Below, piece by piece: positions 26,169 through 34,057 of a DNA stretch of 41,328 nt (within the stretch, counting starts at the first letter, position 1; the number at the start of each line of letters is the position of its first letter). The stretch lies in assembly GCF_947495145.1 (NCBI RefSeq), contig NZ_CANLXP010000028.1, positions 1-41,328 on the forward strand. Reading direction: 5' to 3'. A program made the position numbers and the translations under genes. Origin of the DNA: an uncultured Arthrobacter sp. GTDB taxonomy: Bacteria; Actinomycetota; Actinomycetes; Actinomycetales; Micrococcaceae. The notes beneath the pieces are model-generated. The model saw nothing but the letters and a program-made list of their open reading frames with translations. It was not told the origin of the DNA and did not search any database.

Positions 26169-26501
26169 ATGGACTGGTGGACGTGGATTATTTTGTGGGT
26201 GGCCCTTGCTGCGCTGGCGCTTCTCTTCCTGGGTTTCCTCGCGTGGCGCCTCTTTCGCGGTTTCACTGCCCTCATGGACGAAGCCGGTCGTGCCTCCGAG
26301 CTGATAGCGCCCAACTTCGCCGGATCCGAGGGCGAGAATCTGAGGCAGGCATCCCTTGCCGTCCTCAAAGAGCCCGCCGATGTCCGCGCCGAGAACGCCC
26401 TGGCAACACGTGCGCGCAAGTGGCGGCGGCTGGAACGCAGGGTTCGGGTGCGCTCACTTCGCGGGCAGCCCCAACTGCTGCGTGACTTACCCCACCTATG
26501 A
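26169..26501 (+). CDS. Small single-pass membrane protein
   Basis: This 110-residue protein has one N-terminal membrane helix (about residues 5-27, Trp-rich start MDWWTWIILWVALAALAL). A cytoplasmic helical region rich in Ala, Glu and Arg follows, and the C-terminus is very basic (ARKWRRLERRVRVRSLR). It sits between pafBC and tatA. I do not recognise a family. The layout (anchor plus soluble helix) resembles accessory proteins of Tat or cell-division type, but that is only a resemblance. It starts 9 bases after pafBC. Confidence 0.65.
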   Translation: MDWWTWIILWVALAALALLFLGFLAWRLFRGFTALMDEAGRASELIAPNFAGSEGENLRQASLAVLKEPADVRAENALATRARKWRRLERRVRVRSLRGQPQLLRDLPHL

Positions 26502-26503
26502 CT

Positions 26504-26521
26504 TAGACTTGAACCTAGACT
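26504..26521 (+). promoter_or_regulatory. Possible tat promoter, duplicated TAGACT
   Basis: Two TAGACT copies (26504-26509 and 26516-26521) lie 12 bases apart, about 20-30 bases before tatA. Either could be a -10 element. GAGAGGA at 26524-26530 is the ribosome binding site. Confidence 0.3.
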
Positions 26522-26539
26522 CACGAGAGGACATTCGTC

Positions 26540-26830
26540 ATGCAGATCCAGGGTTGGCACATCCTTATCATCATCGTTATTGCGATCCTGCTGTTTGGTG
26601 CGCCCAAATTACCGGGCCTGGCACGCAGCGTCGGCCAGTCGCTTCGCATCTTCAAGTCAGAAGTCCGGCAGATGAAGGAAGAGAACGGCAGCACTGACGA
26701 CGATGGGTCCTCACCGGTCGAGGGGCGTGTGATGGACCAGCCGCAGCACACCGAATCCCCACGCACCCAGAATTCCCAGCATGGCACCGGCCGTTCCTCG
26801 GGCCCGGGTAGCACTTCCTCGACCAGCTGA
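26540..26830 (+). CDS. tatA: Sec-independent translocase subunit TatA
   Basis: This 96-residue protein has a short N-terminal membrane helix (about 7-21), the hinge FGAPKLPGLARSVGQSLR and an amphipathic helix, then a low-complexity hydrophilic tail. The FG residues of the hinge are conserved. TatA oligomers form the pathway for folded proteins with twin-arginine signals. It lies 5 bases before tatC. No tatB gene is adjacent, which is usual for this locus in Actinobacteria. Confidence 0.92.
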   Translation: MQIQGWHILIIIVIAILLFGAPKLPGLARSVGQSLRIFKSEVRQMKEENGSTDDDGSSPVEGRVMDQPQHTESPRTQNSQHGTGRSSGPGSTSSTS

Positions 26831-26835
26831 GCACT

Positions 26836-27663
26836 ATGCCGCGGGTGAAAGGGCGCAAAGCAAACCCCGAGGGGCGGATGGCGCTCAAGGAACATCTGAT
26901 TGAGGCGCGTAACCGTGTCTTCAAATCTGCCATTGCTCTAGTGGTAGGTACCGTCATAGGGTTCTTCATCTACAACCCGGTGCTTGAAGCTATGGCAGAA
27001 CCGGTTCGCAATATCAACGAGATCGACGGCAGGAATGCGGCGCTGAACTTCGACGGCGTCGGATCCCCTTTCGATCTGATGATCCAGATCTCGGTCTTCC
27101 TCGGTCTCGTAATCGCCAGCCCGGTCTGGCTCTACCAGCTTTGGGCATTCATCACACCCGGACTGCGCAATAAGGAACGACGCGTTGCTCTCGGCTTCAT
27201 TGCTGTTGCCGTCCCACTGTTCATCGGAGGCCTCTATCTGGCCTGGCTGATCCTGCCGAGCGCCGTGCGGGTCCTGACGGACTTCACGCCGGAAGGGTTC
27301 GCGAACCTCATCTCGGTACCCGTGTACATCACGTTCCTGCTGCGGCTGATGCTCGCCTTTGGTATCGCTTTCCTGCTGCCTGTGGTTCTTTTCGGACTCA
27401 ACCTCGTCGGCGTCGTCAAGGGCAAGCAGGTACTGAAGTCGTGGCGCATCACCGTGTTCCTCATCTGCCTGTTTGCCGCGATGGCGGCACCGGGCGGCGA
27501 TGCCATGAGCATGTTCTATCTCGCAGTGCCTCTCCTCCTTTTGTTCTTCGTGGCGATCGCCCTCTGTCTCATCAATGACAAGCGCCGGGAGAAGCGAAAC
27601 GCTGCCCGGGAAGCCGACGTCGAGGCCAACGCAGATACCGCATCGAGAATCGACGGTCTCTGA
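26836..27663 (+). CDS. tatC: Sec-independent translocase subunit TatC
   Basis: This 275-residue polytopic membrane protein has six predicted helices. TatC binds twin-arginine signal peptides and recruits TatA. The conserved start MALKEHLIEARNRVFKS (about 15-31) corresponds to the cytoplasmic signal-peptide-binding N-terminus, and SPVWLYQLWAFITPGL (about 95-110) is the conserved first periplasmic loop/second helix. FTPEGFANL and LPVVLFGLNLVGVV follow. It is in an operon with tatA. Confidence 0.94.
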   Translation: MPRVKGRKANPEGRMALKEHLIEARNRVFKSAIALVVGTVIGFFIYNPVLEAMAEPVRNINEIDGRNAALNFDGVGSPFDLMIQISVFLGLVIASPVWLYQLWAFITPGLRNKERRVALGFIAVAVPLFIGGLYLAWLILPSAVRVLTDFTPEGFANLISVPVYITFLLRLMLAFGIAFLLPVVLFGLNLVGVVKGKQVLKSWRITVFLICLFAAMAAPGGDAMSMFYLAVPLLLLFFVAIALCLINDKRREKRNAAREADVEANADTASRIDGL

Positions 27664-27700
27664 CGCCTGCCCGGTGCAGGAGCGGAAGCTTTGGAGAGTC

Positions 27701-27706
27701 TAGGCT
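27701..27706 (+). promoter_or_regulatory. Candidate leaderless -10 box of the helicase gene
   Basis: TAGGCT stands 6 bases before the ATG at 27713, and no ribosome binding site is present. Confidence 0.45.
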
Positions 27707-27712
27707 TGATCC

Positions 27713-30529
27713 ATGACCTCCCCAGCCGAGCGGTATCAGGCAGCGCAGGCGCGTAACCAGTATGCAAAAACCCGGCTCCACCAGTTCGAGCAAACCCTCG
27801 GTTTCGAGCTGGACGTGTTCCAGCGGGACGCGTGCACCTCACTCGAAGCCGGCAGGGGAGTGCTTGTCGCAGCGCCTACCGGCGCAGGGAAGACGGTCGT
27901 CGGGGAATTTGCCATCTTTATGGCGCTCAGAGACCAGCTGAAGGCGTTCTACACCACGCCGATCAAGGCACTCAGCAACCAGAAGTACGCCGAACTCGCT
28001 GCCTTGCACGGAGCCGACAGAGTGGGCCTGCTGACCGGCGACACGAGCATCAACGCCGAGGCTCCCGTCGTCGTCATGACCACCGAAGTGCTACGGAACA
28101 TGCTGTATGCGGATTCCGACACGCTCGCCGGCCTTGGATACGTCGTGATGGATGAGGTGCACTACCTGGCTGACAGGTTCCGCGGAGCGGTGTGGGAAGA
28201 GGTGATCATCCACCTGCCTACCGAAGTCAAGGTGGTGTCCCTCAGCGCCACCGTGTCCAACGCAGAGGAGTTTGGCTCCTGGCTCCATACCGTACGGGGC
28301 GATACCGACGTCGTGGTGTCGGAGCACCGGCCGGTGCCGCTCTGGCAGCACGTGATGGTGGGGCAGCAGTTGCTCGATCTCTTCGCCGGTGACGTGGCTT
28401 TCGACGAGGCGGCGGCCGGCGGGTCCTCGAGCGGCGCCGAGGAGAAGTTCGCCGTGAACCCTGAACTGCTGGACCTCGCCACCACTGAAACGCGCATGAA
28501 TCAACGCGCACGCTGGGGCGCAGGGCCAAAACGCGGTCGCGGCGGGCAGACCCGTTACCAGCAGCCGCAGGCCGCCGTGCGGAGAGCAAGTCGCCCGCAG
28601 GTGATTGCTGCGCTTGACCGGGACGGGTTGCTTCCCGCCATCACTTTCATTTTCTCGCGCAATGGCTGCGAGGCGGCAGTCACCCAATGCCTCGACGCCG
28701 GCTTATGGCTGACCACCGAGTATGAGCGTGGCGTCATCAGTGACCGCATCGAGGAGGCAACCCTCGATATCCCTGAGGAGGACCTGGAAATACTGGGCTA
28801 TTGGTCATGGCGTGAAGGATTGATCCGCGGGTTCGCCGCGCACCACGCGGGGATGCTGCCGACCTTCAAGGAGGTGGTCGAGAAACTCTTCGAGGCAGGG
28901 CTGGTCAAAGCAGTCTTCGCCACTGAAACTCTTGCGCTCGGGGTCAACATGCCGGCCAGGTCCGTAGTGCTGGAAAAACTCGACAAGTTCAACGGCGAAG
29001 CCCACGTGAACATCACCGCGGGGGAGTATACCCAGCTCACCGGCCGGGCAGGCCGGCGGGGCATCGACGTGGAGGGCCACGCCGTCGTCCTCTGGCAGCC
29101 GGGAACGGATCCGGGAGCGGTGGCAGGACTTGCCTCGCGCCGGACCTACCCGCTGAACTCCAGCTTCCGGCCCACCTATAACATGAGCATCAATCTCGTC
29201 TCCCAATTCGGGCAGTACCGCACACGGGAAATCCTGGAGACCTCCTTCGCCCAGTTTCAGGCGGACCGCTCGGTCGTCGGCCTTGCCCGTCAGGTGCGCG
29301 CGCGTGAAGAATCCTTGAAGGGTTATGCGGAGGCGATGACGTGCCACCTCGGCGACTTCTCGGAGTACTCTGCCATCCGGCGTGAACTGTCCGATCTTGA
29401 GTCAGCAGCATCGAAAGCGGGTACGCGGAACCGGCGAAGCGCCGCCGCCGCTTCGCTGGAAGCACTCCGCCCCGGCGACGTCGTTGACATACCTGCCGGC
29501 CGGATCGCCGGATACGCGGTGGTGCTGACCGCTGACGCGACGCGCGATCCCCGGCCCACCGTCCTCACGCTCGAAAAACACGTACGCCGGCTTTCGGTCC
29601 AGGATCTGGACGGTCCGGTGGCCGTCCTGTCGCGGGTGCGGGTTCCGAAACAGTTTGATGCGCGCAAGCCGAAGGACCGACGGGATCTCGCCGCGTCCCT
29701 CCGGAACTCGCTCAACGACAGAAGGCCTCCCACCACAAGGGCACCGGTAGAGTTCCCAACTACCGGCACTGAACGCCAGGAAAAGGCGATCGCCGAGTTG
29801 CGGCGCCGGCTCAGGGCACATCCCTGCCACGGCTGCAGCGACCGCGAGAACCACGCCCGCTGGGCGGAACGGTGGTGGAAACTGCGGCGGGAGACGGACC
29901 GCCTTGCCCAGCAGATCCGCGGGCGTACAAACACCATCGCGAAGATTTTCGACCGGGTTTCCGAAGTCCTTCTGCAATACGGCTACCTGCAGGAACACTC
30001 AGATCAGGGCCTGGCCATCACACCGGCCGGGCAGAAGCTTCGCCGGATCTATGGCGAGAAAGATCTGCTGATCGCGTTGTCGCTTGAGCACGGTGCATTT
30101 GACGACCTTGACGCGGCCGAACTCGCGGCGCTTGCGTCGGCACTGGTCTACCAGGCCAAACGGGAGGAACGCGGCCTGCGTCCCCGGATGCCGTCAGTTT
30201 CGCTGGAAACCTCCATCGACGTCGTTATCCGGCAGTGGTCCCGCCTGACCGACCTGGAGGAGCAGCACCGGCTCTCTGTTACCAGCGAACCGGATTTCGG
30301 CCTCGTCTGGCCTATCTACAAATGGGCGCGGGGCAAAGGGCTCCAGAACGCGCTGCAGGGTACTGACCTTGCAGCGGGTGACTTTGTGCGCTGGGCGAAG
30401 CAGATCATCGACCTCATTGACCAGCTGGCCAAGGTTCCTGACCTGCCACCGGGATTCCGCCGCCTGTGCATCAACTCGATCGATCTCATCCGGCGCGGGG
30501 TCGTTGCCTACTCCGCCGTGTCCGAATAG
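27713..30529 (+). CDS. helY: Ski2/Mtr4-like DEAD/H-box RNA helicase (HelY type)
   Basis: This 938-residue superfamily 2 helicase has Q-motif-like FQRDAC, motif I APTGAGKT (about 54-61), motif II DEVH (about 148-151), motif III SATVSN, motif V ATETLALGVNMPAR (about 403-416) and motif VI TGRAGRRG (about 443-450). A long C-terminal part contains a DSHCT-like helical domain (last 180 residues) and a CHGCSDRENHAR segment. The architecture matches M. tuberculosis HelY (Rv2092c), which lies at the same place after tatC. A role in RNA processing or decay is inferred from the eukaryotic relatives; the bacterial function is not established. Confidence 0.9.
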   Translation: MTSPAERYQAAQARNQYAKTRLHQFEQTLGFELDVFQRDACTSLEAGRGVLVAAPTGAGKTVVGEFAIFMALRDQLKAFYTTPIKALSNQKYAELAALHGADRVGLLTGDTSINAEAPVVVMTTEVLRNMLYADSDTLAGLGYVVMDEVHYLADRFRGAVWEEVIIHLPTEVKVVSLSATVSNAEEFGSWLHTVRGDTDVVVSEHRPVPLWQHVMVGQQLLDLFAGDVAFDEAAAGGSSSGAEEKFAVNPELLDLATTETRMNQRARWGAGPKRGRGGQTRYQQPQAAVRRASRPQVIAALDRDGLLPAITFIFSRNGCEAAVTQCLDAGLWLTTEYERGVISDRIEEATLDIPEEDLEILGYWSWREGLIRGFAAHHAGMLPTFKEVVEKLFEAGLVKAVFATETLALGVNMPARSVVLEKLDKFNGEAHVNITAGEYTQLTGRAGRRGIDVEGHAVVLWQPGTDPGAVAGLASRRTYPLNSSFRPTYNMSINLVSQFGQYRTREILETSFAQFQADRSVVGLARQVRAREESLKGYAEAMTCHLGDFSEYSAIRRELSDLESAASKAGTRNRRSAAAASLEALRPGDVVDIPAGRIAGYAVVLTADATRDPRPTVLTLEKHVRRLSVQDLDGPVAVLSRVRVPKQFDARKPKDRRDLAASLRNSLNDRRPPTTRAPVEFPTTGTERQEKAIAELRRRLRAHPCHGCSDRENHARWAERWWKLRRETDRLAQQIRGRTNTIAKIFDRVSEVLLQYGYLQEHSDQGLAITPAGQKLRRIYGEKDLLIALSLEHGAFDDLDAAELAALASALVYQAKREERGLRPRMPSVSLETSIDVVIRQWSRLTDLEEQHRLSVTSEPDFGLVWPIYKWARGKGLQNALQGTDLAAGDFVRWAKQIIDLIDQLAKVPDLPPGFRRLCINSIDLIRRGVVAYSAVSE

Positions 30530-30564
30530 CGAAAAACTGCTCCCAACCCGAAAGTTGCATCCCT

Positions 30565-32199
30565 GTGCCTGCGTCTTCCACCCCTCCCAAGCCCATTCTG
30601 TACCGTAACGGCTCCGTCTACAGCGCAGCCGATCCGTTCGCCACTGCCATGCTCGTCACCGGGGATACGGTCGCCTGGGTCGGGTCTGAGCACGCGGCAA
30701 CCTCTCTGGCCGACAGCAGCATGGACGTAGTGGACCTGCACGGTGCCCTCATCGCCCCGGGCTTCGTCGACTCCCACTTCCACACCACCGAGACAGGGCT
30801 CGCGCTGACTTCCCTCGACCTCACCGGGGTCAACAGCCTTGATGAGCTGCTGACCCTGGTAGCACAAGCGGCGGGAACTGTGCCCGGAACGATCATGGGT
30901 AACGGTTGGGACGAATCCCGCTGGTCGGAGCGCCGTCCGCCGACTGCTGCCGAACTCGACAATGCGTCAGGGGGGCGCGACGTCTATCTCGTCCGGGCAG
31001 ACGTTCACTCGGCCGTCGTGTCCGCGTCCCTGGCCAGGCGCCTCTCGCTCTCCAGCCGGGAGGGATGGGACAACGGATTCGTGGTGCGCGATGCGCACCT
31101 GGCCGCGCGGACGGCGGTACGGAGCCCGGAAAGCAGTGAGCGGGAAGTCCTGCAGCGAACCGCGCTGAACCACGCCGCTGCGCACGGGATTGTCGCCGTC
31201 GTCGAAATGGCTGCTCCCCACATCGCGCCCCGGGAAGATCTTCTCTCGCTGCTGTCGCTCGAGGGGCCTCACGCCGAAGTTCTTGCCTACTGGGGCCAGG
31301 CAGCGGCCTCCGAGGAGGAGATGCGTTCCATCCTTGATGGCTTCGATGGCCGGGTACTGGGCCTCGGCGGGGACCTGAACGTCGATGGCTCGATAGGCTC
31401 GCACACGGCGCGCATGCGTGTCCCCTACGCCGATGCACCGCACTCGTGCGGAAGTACTTTCATGGATGCTGACGGCGTCGCCGTTCACCTCGGTGCGGCG
31501 ACTGCCGGGGGTATGCAGGCCGGCTTCCACGTTATCGGTGACGAGGGACTGGACACGGTTATCGCAGGGCTGGAGAAGGCTGCCGCTCTTCACGGGATCG
31601 AGAAAGTGCGCGCTTCACGGCACCGGCTCGAGCACGTGGAAATGGCCGATGATGAGGCCATCCGGAGCCTGGTCCATTTCGGGACGGTCGTGAGCGCCCA
31701 GCCAGGATTTGACGCGCTGTGGGGAGCACCGGGCGGGCTCTACGAACAGCGCTTGGGGACGGACCGTTATCTTCCCATGAACCGCGTGGGCAGCCTGCTG
31801 AGTCAGGGAGTGCCTGTGTGTCTGGGCTCCGATTCGCCTGTCACCCGGATGTCACCCTGGCAGTCGGTGCGGGCTTGCATAGCGCACACCAGTCCGCAGG
31901 AGCGGATCTCGGCGCGGGCCGCTTTCATTGCCCACACCCGCGCGGGATGGCGCGCTGCGGGAGCCCAGAATCCCCTTCTGGGCCAACTGGTGCCAGGAGC
32001 GCCCGCATCCTACGCCGTATGGGAGGTGGACGAACTGATGGTGCAGACTCCGGACAGCAGGGTCCAGTCCTGGAGCACCGACCCGAGAGCAGGCACACCG
32101 CTGCTCCCGGCGCTCGACACCGGCCGGGAGCCACGTTGCCTTGAAACCGTGCATCAGGGAGAACAGCTTTTCAGCCGTGGCGAGCTGGCCGGCAGGTGA
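30565..32199 (+). CDS. Amidohydrolase family protein (YtcJ/amidohydrolase 3 type)
   Basis: This 544-residue metal-dependent hydrolase has an N-terminal beta segment (KPILYRNGSVYSA), then GFVDSHFHTTETG (the HxH-like metal site, about 66-78, here with HFH), a TIM barrel with GFHVIGDEGLD (about 318) and RLEHVEMAD (about 355), and a final CLGSDSPV (about 422) with the conserved aspartate. The HFH and HxxGD features are those of YtcJ-like amidohydrolases; the substrate is unknown. The open frame begins inside the helicase gene, but the GTG at 30565 is the first sensible start. The ribosome binding site is weak. Confidence 0.85.
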   Translation: MPASSTPPKPILYRNGSVYSAADPFATAMLVTGDTVAWVGSEHAATSLADSSMDVVDLHGALIAPGFVDSHFHTTETGLALTSLDLTGVNSLDELLTLVAQAAGTVPGTIMGNGWDESRWSERRPPTAAELDNASGGRDVYLVRADVHSAVVSASLARRLSLSSREGWDNGFVVRDAHLAARTAVRSPESSEREVLQRTALNHAAAHGIVAVVEMAAPHIAPREDLLSLLSLEGPHAEVLAYWGQAAASEEEMRSILDGFDGRVLGLGGDLNVDGSIGSHTARMRVPYADAPHSCGSTFMDADGVAVHLGAATAGGMQAGFHVIGDEGLDTVIAGLEKAAALHGIEKVRASRHRLEHVEMADDEAIRSLVHFGTVVSAQPGFDALWGAPGGLYEQRLGTDRYLPMNRVGSLLSQGVPVCLGSDSPVTRMSPWQSVRACIAHTSPQERISARAAFIAHTRAGWRAAGAQNPLLGQLVPGAPASYAVWEVDELMVQTPDSRVQSWSTDPRAGTPLLPALDTGREPRCLETVHQGEQLFSRGELAGR

Positions 32200-32285
32200 G
32201 CACCGTCCGGCCCAGGGCCAATGCAAATCCACGGCATCAGTGGGCTGACCTGCACAAACGTATGAAACAGCAGGTCAGGGGCCTG

Positions 32286-32313
32286 TTGACACCTCCTCCA
32301 CAGGACGTAAGCT
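32286..32313 (+). promoter_or_regulatory. Near-consensus promoter
   Basis: A perfect -35 TTGACA (32286-32291), a 16-base spacer and a TAAGCT -10 (32308-32313) predict transcription from about 32320. This is the best -35/-10 pair I found in the window, and it lies about 295 bases before the next gene. Confidence 0.55.
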
Positions 32314-32319
32314 TTTAGA

Positions 32320-32525
32320 TCTACGGGGAGGAATCCGGCAGTCCGGATGAGCCCCACCGAGCCACCGCACACTGCGACGCCAAAGGGACGGCAGACGTAA
32401 TGTCAGTCTCTTTCGCGCGGTGGAAGGCTTGGTACTCACAACGGGTAGGTTTGCACGTCAGTAGAAAACAGCGCCGATCGATCGATCACTGCTGGCCCGA
32501 AGGCGTGCGAACCTACCCGTAACCT
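32320..32525 (+). ncRNA. Candidate structured RNA or 5' leader
   Basis: A transcript from the promoter above would first fold a nested hairpin: ATCCGG/CCGGAT with a CAGT tetraloop (32333-32348), inside GGGG/CCCC (32325-32328/32352-32355). It would end with a 17-bp stem (ACGGGTAGGTTTGCACG 32441-32457 with 32504-32520, one G-U pair) around a 46-base loop that contains the GATCGATCGATC palindrome. It could be a small RNA of about 200 bases or an attenuating leader of the mannosyltransferase gene. I do not recognise it as a known family. A faint similarity of the first hairpin region to ydaO-type (c-di-AMP) riboswitch cores is not strong enough to assign. Confidence 0.4.
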
Positions 32526-32543
32526 CACGACCTGACTCCTGCC

Positions 32544-32549
32544 TATACT
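32544..32549 (+). promoter_or_regulatory. Possible -10 of the mannosyltransferase gene
   Basis: TATACT lies 65 bases before the GTG start and just after the long inverted repeat. No clear -35 is visible. Confidence 0.3.
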
Positions 32550-32614
32550 GGGAAGTCGATTCGGATTCTCAAGCTGCTGTGCCATGCGCACCTGCCCCGT
32601 CGAAAGGTTCATGA

Positions 32615-33349
32615 GTGCGCGTTGTCACCATCATTCCCACCTACAACGAGCACCAATCCCTCCCTTTGACCCTTGAACGCCTGCGCGCTGCAGTTCCGCA
32701 CTCGGACGTGCTGGTGGTTGACGACAACAGCCCTGACGGCACCGGAGAACTCGCGGACGCCATCGCGGCCCAAGACACCGCAGTGCACGTCCTGCACCGC
32801 CGGGGCAAAGAGGGTCTTGGCGCAGCCTACATAGCGGGTTTCCGCTGGGCACTGGAGCAGGGATACGACGTCCTCGTCGAGATGGACGCGGACGGCTCAC
32901 ACCAGCCCGAACAGCTACCCGCAATGCTGGATGCCATTTCGAGCGCCCATCTGGTGATCGGCTCCCGCTGGGTTCCCGGTGGATCAGTGGTCAACTGGCC
33001 CTTTCATCGCAAGTTGCTTTCCCGTGCCGGGAGTCTCTACTCACGGACGATGCTGGGGCTCGGCGTGCGTGACATCACAGCCGGCTACCGTGCTTTCCGT
33101 CGCGAAACCCTTGAGAGCATCGACCTGGCCACCGTCGATTCTGTCGGATACGGCTTTCAAGTCGACATGACATTCCGTGTAGCCAAGAACGGCCTTCGCA
33201 TTGTCGAAGTGCCGATCACGTTCGTGGAGCGTGAATACGGCGACTCCAAAATGAGCGGCGGTATCGTTTTCGAAGCCATCGCGAATGTCACCCGCTGGGG
33301 TTTCGCCGCTCGGTTCTTTGCCCTGCGGGGACGGCTCACCGTCCGGTAA
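32615..33349 (+). CDS. Polyprenol monophosphomannose synthase
   Basis: This 244-residue GT2 glycosyltransferase transfers mannose from GDP-mannose to polyprenyl phosphate. The product is the mannose donor for lipoglycans and protein O-mannosylation. It shows VVTIIPTYNE at the N-terminus, LVVDDNSPDGTGELAD (about 31-46), the metal-binding DAD in VEMDADGSHQPE (about 90-101) and GYRAFRRETL (about 156-165). It corresponds to the synthase domain of mycobacterial Ppm1 (Rv2051c). It has no transmembrane acyltransferase domain fused to it, and no lnt gene lies next to it here. The GTG is preceded by AAAGG. rbpA follows on the other strand, as in mycobacteria. Confidence 0.9.
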   Translation: MRVVTIIPTYNEHQSLPLTLERLRAAVPHSDVLVVDDNSPDGTGELADAIAAQDTAVHVLHRRGKEGLGAAYIAGFRWALEQGYDVLVEMDADGSHQPEQLPAMLDAISSAHLVIGSRWVPGGSVVNWPFHRKLLSRAGSLYSRTMLGLGVRDITAGYRAFRRETLESIDLATVDSVGYGFQVDMTFRVAKNGLRIVEVPITFVEREYGDSKMSGGIVFEAIANVTRWGFAARFFALRGRLTVR

Positions 33350-33442
33350 GCGTCAACCGTTCACTTCCGGCGACAGGCTGTGACGTGAACCGGATCGCGG
33401 TGCGTTGGCCTGGCGGGACGCCAGCAAAGAATGGCGCGAAAT

Positions 33443-33475
33443 AGCCCGGGGCTTCAACGAAGCACCCGGGCTTTC
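33443..33475. terminator. Bidirectional terminator between ppm1-type gene and rbpA
   Basis: Stem AGCCCGGG-GCTTC / GAAGC-CCCGGGCT has a 3-base loop and a single bulged A, followed by TTTCT on the plus strand and ATTTC on the minus strand. It serves two convergent genes. Confidence 0.8.
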
Positions 33476-33486
33476 TGCAGAAAGAA

Positions 33487-33834
33487 TCAGGCGGAGCGGC
33501 GCTCTCCGCGACGCTCCCGAAGGATATTGAGGCGATCCTCAAGAATCTGCTCCAGCTCTTCCATTGAGCGGCGCTCCAGAAGCATGTCCCAGTGGGTACG
33601 AACCGGCTTGTCTCCTGATGTGTCAGGGCGCTCTCCGTCGACGAGCAGTGCTTCCTTGCCGGTCTTGGAAACCCAAACCGGAGGAATTTCCGCTTCTGCG
33701 GCAAACGTCACGAAGACACGTTCGCCGTCCTCGCAACGGTACTCAATACGTTGCCGGGGTGCCGGCTCGACGCCGGACTCGGTTTCCATGCTTTGGGCGC
33801 CAAGGCGCATGCCCCGCAGGCTACGGTCGCTCAT
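33487..33834 (-). CDS. rbpA: RNA polymerase-binding protein RbpA
   Basis: This 115-residue actinobacterial transcription factor binds the sigma factor and RNA polymerase and stabilises open complexes. N-terminal tail MSDRSLRGMRLGAQSMETESGVEPAPRQ is followed by the core domain (YRCEDGERVFVTFAAEAEIPPVW, about 33-55). A basic linker and the C-terminal sigma-interacting helices LERRSMEELEQILEDRLNILRERR complete it. Only one cysteine of the original zinc-site proposal remains (in YRCEDG). AGGGAGA precedes the ATG. The protein matters here because the genes show many extended or leaderless promoters that would depend on this type of polymerase. Confidence 0.95.
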   Translation of the reverse strand: MSDRSLRGMRLGAQSMETESGVEPAPRQRIEYRCEDGERVFVTFAAEAEIPPVWVSKTGKEALLVDGERPDTSGDKPVRTHWDMLLERRSMEELEQILEDRLNILRERRGERRSA

Positions 33835-34057
33835 CTTTTCTCCCTAAACTACGTATGGCATCCTGGACTCCCAGGTGCCGCTGGTGCCACCCAACCGGGC
33901 GCACGGCACCACGGTGTTATTGCCGCGTCTCACAGATATAACGCCGGCGGTCCGCTGTCTGTTCCCGACAGCGTACTAAACCGGCAAACACCCCACTCTA
34001 CCGAAGCTCCGGAGATACCCCAACTCTTCCAGAAGCTCCGGCCGGGGACCGCAAAAG

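Larger units (their letters stand above)
32200..32614. other. 415-base intergenic region with promoter and inverted repeats
   Basis: No convincing ORF is present. In order it holds an 8-bp stem TGACCTGC/GCAGGTCA (32246-32277, possible terminator of the amidohydrolase gene), a near-consensus promoter (32286-32313), a nested hairpin (32325-32355), and a 17-bp imperfect inverted repeat (32441-32520). A weaker TATACT box (32544-32549) and the AAAGG ribosome binding site of the mannosyltransferase (about 32601-32605) follow. Confidence 0.7.

Noticed and set aside
32300..32420. c-di-AMP (ydaO-type) riboswitch
   Set aside because: GGGGAGGAATCC and CCGAGCC recall part of the core, but the order and the remaining conserved blocks are not present as I remember them.
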